This document shows positions 37,315 to 48,405 of a DNA stretch of 64,000 nt, one piece after another. Source of the stretch: Trichoplusia ni. Lineage: Eukaryota > Arthropoda > Insecta > Lepidoptera > Noctuidae. The number at the start of each line of letters is the position of its first letter. The stretch's first letter is position 1. Below the pieces are notes generated by a model. It was given only the letters and a program-made list of their open reading frames with translations. It ran no database searches and had not been told where the DNA came from. The DNA lies in the NCBI RefSeq assembly GCF_003590095.1, contig NC_039493.1, positions 186,001 through 250,000 of the forward strand, given 5' to 3'. Position numbers and translations under genes: made by a program.

Positions 37315-40300
37315 ATGTCTGAAGAAGAAACTGTTGATATAGATCAAGAACTCGACGATCTCTTGACTAAAGTTCAACCGAACTTACAAGATGTTATTAA
37401 AAGGGTAAATAAACTTCATTTTGGTGCAGTCTTTATTTGATGTTTTTAGTCCGGTGCTATATCTTATTGATTAATTGTAGAGTTTTACGAACGTGGCCTT
37501 GCAGCAGACGAAAAATGGTGAACAAATTAAAGCAGACTCTCTGGGGGACACGTCTTACTTCGCCAAAAATACACAAGTGTAAATATATCTGACTTATTTT
37601 GCTTTTTACTCGTATTATAGACTCTATCTGCCTCTAAGACGTTGCACTGATTTTTGTTGTAACATAAAATGGATAGCATACATATTCATATGTAAAGTGT
37701 ATAATATGATTACATATCTATCACTAAAAAAAGTGTTTTAATATTCTTATTCAATCTTAGTCTTTAATTGATAAAAAATATATATTTCAATAAACTAATC
37801 ACTATTATTATTTCCAGTAACCTCTCAAAATTGGAGCTTGTGAAACCTCCGACATTCCACATGCAAGTAATATCGCTGGACCTCAAGTCCATGAGTCTTG
37901 CGTTACGATGTTCTCTAGGAGAAGTCAATGTTAAAGGACTGTACAGTGCATTTAATGAAAACCTCTATAATCTCATACCTGTTTTAGCGGAAGGACATGT
38001 TTTGTGAGTACAACCTTTTAATCTATTCAAAATGTTCATAACAGATGTATTAAATGAATAGGCTGATATATCTTTTCTGAATCATCATTCAGGTCTGTGC
38101 GTAGGATGGCATGTAAGGTAATTGAAATATATTGTTAATTTTGTAATTATGCAGTCTTTTTAACTAATTATATAAATTGCTCACTGATGATTCTCCATTT
38201 GATCTTAATTGGTTTCTTAAAGAATATAATAATTAATGTTATTAATTGGATGTGCATTGTGCTAGCACTGGCCTCTAGTAAACCAGTTTATAGCTAAAAA
38301 ACCCACCTAATTGATTTGTATTTATTTTTCTACTGCACTAATCTGGAAATGTTTCAAATTTTTGTAATTTTATTTTAGAATATCATTATCAAACATGATC
38401 GCAGATGTGAAGGTCGGTCTGGTACTGGAAGATGATGCATTCTCATTCATAAACCCTGGGATTGAGTTCATACATGATGAAGTACTTGTTAAGGTAAATT
38501 ACTTTTATACTGAACACTAAGATTTTCAAGATTAAACTGTGCTTTCTTTATTTTTCTGAATTGTGTTTCAACCCTGAGCACTCTTAATCATTCTTTATCC
38601 TTTTTCTGTTTGAGTAGTGTATGTCATTGGCACGACAGCAGTCTAATATTTAAATTGGAGGATCATATGGAACCCATTTGAGCCTATCTGCCTTACATCT
38701 TAACCTATTAATCATTTCCCTGTCCCATAATTCATATTATGAACATTCCTATTATTTAACTATTGTGCCTATTCAACATCAACATAGTTGTTAACCAGTC
38801 TCTAAGTCATCTAAAGAATCATATCAGATCGCCCACATACAAGAAAACTCTTATTTATCTCAACCCTGACATGTTCTACTGCAAAATAATGGCCTACTTA
38901 ACTAAAGCACCTAACTTGTTACCTACGTTTTATTTAACTCTCTGTAAAATAACTTAGGCATTTAACCTTTACTGCAAGTAAATGCAGTTAAAGCAATAAA
39001 ATATCCTTATCTGTTACCATAGTTGCATAAGCAAGTTTGAAATGAAAACATGTAATAAACTTGAAAACATTACTCAGTACATGTTTACACAATTTTCAGG
39101 GTTTCTTGCATTTAGTTATACATTCGATTCGTTAATTTATTGTTAAAAATTAAAATATCCTCAAAATGTTGTTATGTTAGCCAAATGTACAATTTGTTTC
39201 ATCATCATCATCATCATCTCAGCCTATAGCAGTCCACTGCTGGACATAGGCCTCTCCATAATTTCTCCAGCGCGACCGGTTACAATTTCTTTACTTTTTA
39301 ATAAATGTAGTGGTTGCTCTACTATATTGATGGTTGCCGTGCTCAACTGACCATGGCAACCATCAATACAGTAGGGTAATGGAGATTTGAGATCGCGGTC
39401 AAGGTGGTCAACTTAACCAATGACCATGAGTATTTTTTTCTATCTCCGAATAAATATTTTTTATCACTTAGCATTTAAGTTGGTATTATGATTATATTCA
39501 AAACCTTTTAGTCTAACAACATTTATTGATAAAAAATATTACTTTTCAGCTATCATGGCCCTCTCCTCAGAAGAATGGTGGATACGAATTTGCTACAACG
39601 GAACAGTTGGCAAAACATATAGGTAAGGATATGAATAGATTTCAATTTAGTTCATATCCGAAAGAAAAAAAATACGTATAGTCCTAAAAATAGTAGTAGA
39701 AAAGTATAAAAGTAGGTTTTTTGCATAGATTAATCTTATTATCGAATCAGAGCTATCTGAAAAGAAAATGGCCAGTCGTTGCAAAATAACCCTACATAGG
39801 TGTTAATGCACAGCAGCTGCGAAACACTTACAAGCCTTTATAAACCGACATTCGAATCTCAATTTACGTTAACCTTTATTATTACCAAAGTATTACTTGT
39901 ATACTATGCTTCTATGTACATATACATATATCATGTGTATAGTAAATGTGACTAAGTATTGTATCCGCATGTCGGCACAGTTGACGTGTTAATCCATTCC
40001 AAACACAATTTTAGGAGTTTTTAATTTGTCAGGTAAAACACCTGTCAACCAGATTTGTGTAAACAAGATTGTATATTCAAGCAAATGCTTATAATTAAGA
40101 TTATCTTGTGCCAAAGAGACAAAACAAAACATATCTACACTACACAATTTTCTACACAAAGTAAAATTTCCATTAGTTGTTGGGGAACAAAATGACATCA
40201 GATATATTTAACAGATCGTCTTAAATGTTACAAGGCCTAAATTGATTTCATCCAGTCAAAACAAAAACATTCTTATTGACCTACACAAAAGGTTGTTTTT

Positions 40301-43059
40301 AAGACTTGTTAATTATTCTACTTTTAACACAAAATTTCCTTAAATTGTGAAAACCAGTTTTGTGTCAGTATTTTCTACGCTACATTTGTATGGTAATTGA
40401 TCGTTATCGCGTTACACGCTTGATAAGTCACCTAACATTACACGTTAATGGTTCTGGCTGATAACGACTGTTGCGAAACACCTTGAGGCTTTTAGTCATT
40501 ATCTTTAGGTGGTGACGTAGGCTTTTCTACGTCACCACGCGATTATAATTACTAAAAGACATTCAGTATTGCTTTATCTAGAATGAAAAACGAATGCTCC
40601 TTATATTCCGAATTCTATATAGGTTGCTGGTTTCCAACCACCTTCCCTCTCCCCTCTATTCTTATTAACCAACCTTGAATAAACCTAATGTATGGACCAA
40701 TCAGAGAAAATGTAGCTAGATTGGACTGACACAGTGAGGTAGTAAAAAAAAATCTGCACTTAGTAAAAGTATAAATGCGTAAAACCAGATATAAATCTTT
40801 ATTATTACACTCTGTATTATTCATGCTTCATTAAAAGCAAAACTAACAGGATTACCAGCCACATGAATGACCTTAACTATTTATATACAAAATATGTAAA
40901 GAGGGTTTACTGCCATGTCTTCAGGTAATAATGTCATGGTTGTGGAAGTATGACGCGGCATCTCTTTACCACACCCAATCCATATCAGATACAATTTCAC
41001 TTTAAGACGTGCCGGTAGGCCCCCAGTACTTTTGGCTGTTTTCTTAGTACGTAAACTTCAAAATAGAATTATCAAAAACTCTCTTATGCAATCTTTATTC
41101 TTATTATTCTATATTTTCAGATGATCTTCCCCTAACCGCGGCGGTATCTTTGCCCCTATACGCACTATTGCGTGAGAAGCTACAGCGCCATCTAGCGCTC
41201 GTACTGCGGCAAGCGACCAGTGTGTCAGAAGTCATGTGCTGCAATCCTTCGTTGATGGAAGCTTACAGGTAATATATGACAAAGAAGAAAATAGAAGATT
41301 AGTCTTATAAAAGCTAAGTACAAGAAAAAGGTCTGGGGATATTTTAGGCTAGCAATAGTAATGCTATTGCCAATGCTAATGCCCAGTTTGTATTCCCATA
41401 AAGTCACCAAGAGAATCTTTTGTGTTTGAGAGAGACTGTCTTTTTTTTATGTTTGCTATAATTCGATACAGCAGTAACAATTGAAAAGAAGGGAAACCCA
41501 TTACATACTCTCCGCCTATCGCAATAAGACCCATTTTCCTTGCATTGAGACGTCAATGACTTATGTGATAACAATTTCCAGCGGTATGATTGACACGTTA
41601 GCCCAGAACGGCAACAAAGTGGTGGACATGATCCTGATCAACATGCGCCGCACGCTGCTGCAGAACTGCCGCGAGGTTCTACAGCTGCCACCGCTACACG
41701 CCACCTTCATACACAAGGTAAACACGATTAATCTTATATATAAATTCTACTATAAAGTCACTATAAAAATCCAAAGTAATTTAATTCCTATATCATTTCT
41801 TATACGGTCCTAATTACTTAAGCTTTATACTTCTATATTGGATCACGTCTATATGTTTCTTTCTCGTTTTGAAAGCTATAGATAGAAGTGGCATGTCACA
41901 GAAAAGAAAAAGGTATCGTGTGAATTCAAAGGTACTATTTTACATTTGAATTATTTGTGTGGTGAATTCAAAAAATGTTTAAGAAAAACTTGTCACTTGA
42001 AACTCCGAGGGTTACGTACAAATAGGCTAAAACATTGCTTGACCTCGTCTTTTTCTTAATCTGAATTCACAACCGCGGTAAGAAAAAATGTCTGTGTAGG
42101 AACCTTTTCATCCAAACACACATTACTAGTTTTACCTGAATGCGTTGTTTCAGATAGGGTCGTTATCGTTCATAGGCAAGTTCGAGACGGATACGGGATG
42201 GGTGAAGAACCTGGCGACTATCAACAGGATCAGTGATGTCAGCGTGACCCGGCCAGACCCCATGAAGACCAGCTTTCAAGTTACCTTGAGGATAAAGGAT
42301 TTACAAGTGAGTCACTATCTGGACCGTTGTCTGACCAAAACGTACCTTGTGAGTGTGACCTTTTTACAATTTGGTTCTATGCATTTTCACATCATATCAA
42401 TGTAACCATGCACTGTACACATTCGTACGTCTATAAAATTGTTCTTGTGTGCAGATCGGCTATGACGAGTACCGTATCCGCGCGATGGGCGTGTCGTGCG
42501 GCGGTCGCGCGGCGGCCTCGCTGCAGCGACACGCGCTGCACGTGGCGCTCAGCGTCGGCCTCACGCGCTGGGAGCCCTACGCGCAGCTCGACCATCTGCG
42601 CGTGCAGCAGCTAGAGTGAGTCGGCCCATTCATTACAGAGATTACTGTATACACAGTCGAACATCATGCTGTTTATCAATGTGTTGTTAAATTTTGAGGA
42701 TTTTTGTGAGGAAATGAATAAATAAGTATGAATGTTATATACGAACTACATGAACGTACGAAAGTACAGAGTTTATGAATAAATATTTATCATACAATTT
42801 TTTTTACAAATCTTGTTGTTATTATATACAGCCCTACAAGACAAACTTATTGCAATACTTCCCCCTCCCTCTCAGCTGCTCGGACCTGCACGTGACGGGG
42901 CTGGGCCCGCTGAGCGGCGCGGCGGGGCTGGTGTCGGCGTGGCTGCGCGGCGCGGGCTGCGCGCTGGCGGCGCCCGCGCTGGCCGCGCAGCTGCAGCGGG
43001 ACCTGCACGCCGCGCTCGCGGACCTGCCGCTCTGGGACCTGCTGCACGCCAAGCACTGA
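37315..43059 (+). CDS. TULIP-C: two-domain TULIP protein lacking signal peptide and tail
   Basis: Ten exons join in frame: 37315-37404, 37481-37578, 37818-38003, 38379-38493, 39550-39622, 41121-41268, 41582-41717, 42154-42306, 42455-42615 and 42876-43059. They encode 447 residues. The N-terminus MSEEETVDIDQELDDLL is acidic and not a signal peptide; an upstream ATG at 37302 is out of frame. Two TULIP-type domains follow. The second (about 240-440) has clear group-7-allergen-like features such as LPPLHATFIHKIGSLSFIG and a closing amphipathic helix. Intron phases match exons 2-11 of TULIP-A/B, and the 115-nt exon is conserved. The protein is probably intracellular, in contrast to its secreted paralogs. 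The last three exons are strikingly GC-rich. The 3' end is followed by AATAAA near 43428. Confidence 0.85.
39200..39285 (+). repeat. (CAT)n run with retroelement 3'-end fragment
   Basis: About six CAT units are followed by CTCAGCCTATAGCAGTCCACTG, CTGGACATAGGCCTCTCC and CTCCAGCGCGACC. It lies in an intron of TULIP-C. Confidence 0.7.
39319..39374. repeat. 20-bp inverted repeat (one mismatch) in a TULIP-C intron
   Basis: CTACTATATTGATGGTTGCC pairs with GGCAACCATCAATACAGTAG around a 16-base loop, with 19 of 20 positions paired. It sits directly after the retroelement fragment at 39200, so it may be a small foldback element inserted next to it. Confidence 0.75.
40489..40558. repeat. 70-bp near-palindrome in a TULIP-C intron
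   Basis: The outer arms CTTTTAGTCATTAT and ATAATTACTAAAAG pair with one mismatch, and the inner arms GTGGTGACGTAG and CTACGTCACCAC pair perfectly around GCTTTT. The whole reads as one long hairpin with a small interior bulge, like a very short foldback or MITE-like element. TGACGTAG/CTACGTCA also resembles CRE-type sites. Confidence 0.75.
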
Positions 43060-46000
43060 CCCCACACGCCCGGCGGTATCACACGCTGCACTATCTGAAC
43101 GACAATAGGGATGATGACGTCTTGCAGTTTATTGTATAATAATGGATACCCCGCAAACATAAATTAACGAAATGAAATTTACGCGTGACGTCACGATTGA
43201 GTATAAATTTTAACATATTATTATCGTTACGCCACAAGCTCGCAAACTGAAAAGCAGTTAATCTTTTCCCATTTTAGTTTATCTGAAAAAGGAAAAATAT
43301 TTGTCCAATCATCACCCCTATTATTATTTTGGCATTTCGTAAATTTTAACTTTGTTCCGTTCAACGGTACGGATCTCCGTAGATGATTTTGCTTCAGATG
43401 AAAGGAAGTATCAGCAACTAAAACTCAAATAAATTATAGCAATATTTTTCTATCTCATACATTGAAAACTTTACATAAGATTTTCTGTCTATAAAATACC
43501 ATAAAGCAATCGCAATTAAGCAATACTGTGTGCTAGGTGCTAAAAGATAATCTTTTGATTAGAACATTACAGGTAAAATTTATTAACTTAGCTCCCCACG
43601 GTATCACACACTGCCTTCCGACGTCTGCATTTTGTTTCTCGATATTAAAAGACTTAAATGTTACCACGCTGTAGCTAGTAAATGCTGTACATTATTTTAT
43701 GGAAATAACGTGTAAAACGAACGTGAAATCACATGGGTTTATTTCTGTATAAAAATCCTTTTCTTTGCTGATTAGGTGAATATTCGACATTCGCTTAATT
43801 ATATGATTCATGCGAATGTTTGAAGAAACGCAAACGACCCAGATTGCTGTTCTTAAAGTCAGAGTGAACAGCGAACTGTTTGAAATTTAGACAAAACCTT
43901 TATATTTATTTACTGACTTATTAACACTTTATCAGCACTTATTTCCGTTTTTTCCTTAATTTACCTTCTCCCATATATTTCTATATAATTTGCTTTAATG
44001 CTTATTTTACATATTAATCTCAAAATAACGTTTAAAGTTATGGAACTAGCCTTGAAGGAGTAGTCATAAAGTGTTGTGTGTACGTTGTGTTATGGTACTA
44101 TAATTACGAATTAAAGTATACATAAGTAGTATCAATACTGGTGTTGTATTTAAATAAGTTTTTTTTTCTAAATTATCACCTTCAGGTGTCCTTATACCAT
44201 TTGGACTGCGATTCACATTAAGAAAGTATTTGATTGATGAAGAATTCAGTAGTTTCTGGTTGTTATAACACCAAACGCCGTCCGTTTCACCAAAAGCAAT
44301 ATAATAAACTCTAAGATTGTGTATCGACTGATTTTATTATTGTATGTAATTTTCAATGCTGCAATTTTGTTATTTTTTTCTTTAATAATGATATTTTTTA
44401 TTTCATTTGCGATATTAAATTAGTAAAATTTTCGATTCGATTTATTAAGTACACGAAGAGTAAGCAATAATATTTTATCTTTTTCTTATTTTTTATTTGG
44501 TTTTCATTTGACTATTGTAAATAAATGACAATCATTTGATTTGTTATATTTTGATGAACATTTACTTATTTGAGAAATATATTTTGTACGTTTAATTCTT
44601 ACGATATTAATTTGATATGGTTACTTTAATTAATGTGTGTATATGAGTTGTTTTAGAAAATATATTGTTGTATCTATTAGATTCGTCATGGATAAGATAA
44701 AAATATAACATGTATAAATTGACACAGGTAAAAAGAACTCGAACAGCGTCAGTGGAGGGTAATAATTATTTTTTGAACGGCGTATAGTAATGACCAATGA
44801 TAGCATCAAATGTCGTTTGGCGAACCAATGACGTTATAGTAAAATTAATTGACACCAATGTTGTCATAAACAGACGTACTACTCTTGTCATTGTCCTTCT
44901 TTTGCTCATGTACTAAGCAGATAGGACGCCCATAGTTCTTTTTACATGCGTCAACTTGGAACTTTTAAATTACTTGAATCATCTAAGTACATGATTGTAT
45001 AATGTTTCGCTTTTGTAAGCAGAAACGTATTGGTTGTGTTGAGTGTGCCTTCCGACAACAGAGACTGTTATCATTCGTATTTAAACTATACAAGTTGTTA
45101 AATAAAATGTTTCTATAAATTATTAATTTTTGTTTTCCTTTTCAAACTCTTATGGTGTCCTATCGCCACGTCTTAAGTTAACATTAGTTCAGGTGTGGAA
45201 GAAAGATGCCTCTCTACTCTACATCGATCGCGAAGTCGCGAAAGATCACAGATCTTCAGAAAAACGGGAGGCCTTTGCCCAGCACCGTGGGCTCTCAAAG
45301 GGCTCTAAAAAACGAATAATATTGAAGGCTAAAGAAATACAAAATAATAATAAATATTTTACTTTACCAAGTAACGTTTGTTCAGTAGGTACTCTCGTTG
45401 GGCGCACAGATTTGGTATTTGACTTGTCACCAGGGGCTCGAAGTCTGCCAAAGAGGAATGCAACAGAGGCTTTGTAACATTAAACTACAAGAAGAATCAA
45501 AAAGAGAAAAATACCTTGACCCTTTCCACAGCCAAAAGCTTTTATGCCCACTAATAAATGAGGGGAAATTACCACCGAAAGGTTACCCTAACATAATACC
45601 GACTTCATCGAGGCGGACCCAGTTGGAGATAGCGGGATGTCCTGAATTCGTTCGTTCTTACCGATATGGTCACTGGCGGCTCATAAGAGAGACAAGCGAA
45701 AGAAAAGTGGGGAGGCCTATGCCAGCCGTGGGATATTCAGGGCTAGTAATAATAATAAAAAAGTTTTGGCTTAAAACCTGTTTAAATCTTCTCAGGCCTT
45801 TGATAGAGCTTAAAGTATTTTTTTCATGACACTGACATATTAAGAATGCGCGACTGCGCAGTTTTTGTTGATTTTAGTGCACTGTAATTTTGTATTGAAC
45901 TGCAATTTGATTATTATAAAATAATGGTATCAAAGGAACTTTCTCCTTCGAATACTTATTAGTCGTACGTGCGAGGTATGTTTCCTGATTTGTTTGAAGA

Positions 46001-46226
46001 TGAATTCCTTGGTTTTTTATTATTCTACTTCTCCGCATAGTAAAATTCAGTTTAAAGTAGGTTATTAAATCAAAGAAAACGCATAACAAATAAATTAACG
46101 GTTAGATTAGATCGTCTGAGCCAGAGTTCCAAATTTTGTGCCATCGTCCTTGGTACCTATCCTATAATTATTGATTTTATTGACTAGATGAAACTTATTT
46201 CAGGAGATATCATCTAAACGAGAAAA
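43060..46226. other. 3' UTR of TULIP-C and intergenic DNA
   Basis: The first part is probably the TULIP-C 3' UTR, with AATAAA candidates at about 43428 and later. The middle is AT-rich with nothing recognisable. Three CCAATG motifs lie between about 44790 and 44860. Retroelement debris follows at 45230-45760. No exon of TM-2 upstream of its ATG could be identified. Confidence 0.5.
45230..45760. repeat. Two retroelement 3'-end remnants
   Basis: GGGAGGCCTTTGCCCAGCAC (about 45267) and TGGGGAGGCCTATGCCAGCC (about 45708) are both reverse complements of the GGGCATAGGCCTCCCC-type retroelement tail, here reading into flanking sequence. Open frames of 115 and 143 codons span the region but carry no recognisable domain and look like decayed element sequence. 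Confidence 0.5.
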
Positions 46227-47456
46227 ATGGGTTTAATACAGTCCGTGTTTTGTTCTATGACATTTTGTGTCGAAAGGTAAAAAGATAGTACTTTATTTTT
46301 ACTGTAGAGTAAGTCAAGAAAGTAGACATTCATATTCTTTTGAACTAATAGATTAACCGTTTTTATAAAGTAACCTTATGGACATTTCTCTTATACATCC
46401 ACCCATGCATATCCATTATACCCACGTAAGTGTTTCTTACAAACATTTAATTTTCCAGAGTTCTAACATGGACATGCTGCGCTTTCCTGTTGATGTTACT
46501 CATGTTTAGCATTGTCCTGCTGATGGTGTATGGTATCTCAGTTGGCTACCATTACGCACAAAAAGAACTCGCTTCATTCGCAAGTAAGTATATTTGCCCA
46601 CAAAGCTGACAGTTTAGCATGTGGTTCGCACCGAGGAAAAAGATACAGGACAACTTAAGCTCACATTTTAGATAATTATACATACTTACTTTTTACTTTG
46701 AAGAAAGTAGTAAAGTAGGTAGTGAGGTAAATAGCTAATATAAGTATACTAGGGAAATTATAAATAGGTATATTGTTTAATTATTTTTTAACAGACGGCA
46801 TAGTTTACATTTATTAAGGACTTGTTTCATCACTGCCACAAGTTCCCGTTAAGTTACTTGACAGATTTTTTCCTAGAAAGAAAGACAAATTGTCAAACAG
46901 ACGTTAAAGCTTGTTATTTCCGGCAGTGTCGTCGAGATCCACGACGGAGCCGACGATGTTGCGCGCCGGGCCGGAGAACAGGCCCGTGGTGCGCCTGCTC
47001 GCAGTCAACAGGTCCGAGGTCGAGCACGCGCCACACCCGCTCCTTGGTACCTAGGCACTTCTCGTTCAGTGTTACAAAACTACAATTTTTGTTCTCAGTG
47101 TAGGTACCTATATAAAATAATACGTTCTGAATTACAGAGGTGTACCAAACCAGGAGGCCGGGAGAGCAAATTTATATGGAGACTTCCGAGACACCCATCG
47201 TTGTTTTAGAAACTGAACGGTATATAATTCTGTTTTATTTCAAAGGATAGATTTTTTTGGCAGTTTGTAACTATTTTGCTAATGTGTTTATTGCGCTAGG
47301 CCCCCGAAAGAGCCCGAGTTGTCCCCGCATGAGCGAGAGTTGGCACGAAGACTCATCGGTCGGTTCCGTCGTTCACGAAACAACACATCGACGCCGATCC
47401 CTTTCTTCCGGCCTTTAAGAAACAATACAGATCGCAAATTCATCCCTTTCACATGA
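46227..47456 (+). CDS. TM-2: N-myristoylation-type single-pass protein, GIxxGYxY family
   Basis: Five exons join in frame: 46227-46276, 46459-46583, 46927-47046, 47138-47219 and 47300-47456. They encode 177 residues. The N-terminus MGLIQSVFC fits the N-myristoylation pattern (Gly2, Ser6) with a nearby cysteine that could be palmitoylated. Residues 18-41 are a membrane helix running into GISVGYHY (42-49). Downstream are sequon N86-R-S, a basic RFRRSR convertase-like site (147-152), and sequons at N153/N154 and N167. The 125-nt helix exon and its phases are the same as in TM-1, and TM-3 has the same two phases. AATAAA at 47485 follows the stop by 28 bases. It is convergent with TM-3, its closest neighbour. 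Function is unknown; I infer lipid-anchored N-terminus inside and glycosylated C-terminus outside. Confidence 0.8.
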
Positions 47457-47484
47457 ATACTGCAGAATTTACACTTGTGATTTT

Positions 47485-47490
47485 AATAAA
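47485..47490 (+). terminator. Polyadenylation signal of TM-2
   Basis: AATAAA lies 28 bases past the TM-2 stop, upstream of the convergent TM-3 3' end. Confidence 0.6.
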
Positions 47491-47635
47491 TTTACCAAGT
47501 TCTCGTTACTGTTATGGGAAGCATGGGAAACTTAGATCAATATAATCAAGTTGTAGGGTGAATTATCTACATTTATATTATGTTTATTTATTATCGTGAT
47601 TTTAAATTAATAAAGTATTTAATAATTATGAGATT

Positions 47636-47641
47636 TTTATT
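47636..47641 (-). terminator. Polyadenylation signal of TM-3
   Basis: TTTATT on the plus strand (AATAAA on the minus strand) lies 38 bases past the TM-3 stop. Confidence 0.6.
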
Positions 47642-47679
47642 GAAAGTTACGCTTACAGACTTTAATACAAAATACATAT

Positions 47680-48405
47680 TTAGATGCTGGTAACATTGGT
47701 TACGTTGAACGTTGTGAAATTTATGTGAGGCATGGTGCTGGCTTGTTGTTTGTTGTCAGTGCTATTACTGGCCACTTCAGGAGTATCAATTTCACGACGC
47801 GCTAGACGATGGGCAAATCCTCGCGCCACCGCCTTGTCCACCGAGCGCATCACGTTGCCCTGGCGGCGCGTTTCGGCGCCCGAACGCAACGCTCCTGCCG
47901 CTTTTGCAGCTTTCGCTGTAACACAGTTTTGAGAGAAATAATATCACATGTTCTCGTTTGTCAAGTAAAGCATAGACGTTCAAGTAAAACGTACCCATAG
48001 CATCCACAGAATTTTGTACAAAACAGTAATGGTATCCGATTCCAATACCTAAGACCATCACAGTTAAAATTGTGAATAGCAGACAACACGTTAACATTGC
48101 ACATACCGTACATAGTGATATTCTGAAAAATTTGAAAAAATAATTAACATTCAATAAAACTATAGTCGGGCCTATCGATTGGAGACGTTCTTACTCTATG
48201 AGGATAGTGATGATTCGAACTCCTTTTTTTAGACTTCGGCAAAGAACTGTTTCAAGAACGAAATTATACGAAAACCAGTGGAGCACAATCACCACATTTT
48301 ACATAAATTACTTACACAAATCAATAGTAAAAAGTAAAGTTACCTTTCGAGAGCATCTAGGACAATTGAGACGAATGAACTTAGAGAACAACACACACAA
48401 CCCAT
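47680..48405 (-). CDS. TM-3: N-myristoylation-type single-pass protein, GIxxGYxY family
   Basis: Three exons join in frame: 48344-48405, 47995-48122 and 47680-47915. They encode 141 residues. The N-terminus MGCVCCSLSS matches a dual acylation pattern: Gly2 for myristate, Cys3/5/6 for palmitate, Ser7 near the favoured position. A Cys-rich membrane helix (22-45) leads into GIGIGYHY (46-53). After it come an Ala/Lys segment, a basic RLARR site (100-104) and four sequons (N114, N129, N134, N137). Exon 1 ends GAAAG, as in TM-2, and both introns keep the phases 2 and 1 found in TM-1 and TM-2. The tail is shorter than in either paralog and lacks the later introns. Function is unknown. Confidence 0.8.

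Noticed and set aside
42496..43160. Alternative GC-rich frames over TULIP-C exons 9-10
   Set aside because: They are shadows of the TULIP-C frame, which is the only one that joins upstream exons in phase.
45130..45829. Open frames of 115 and 143 codons
   Set aside because: Both overlap inverted retroelement tail sequences (GGGAGGCCTTTGCCC type) and have no recognisable domain.
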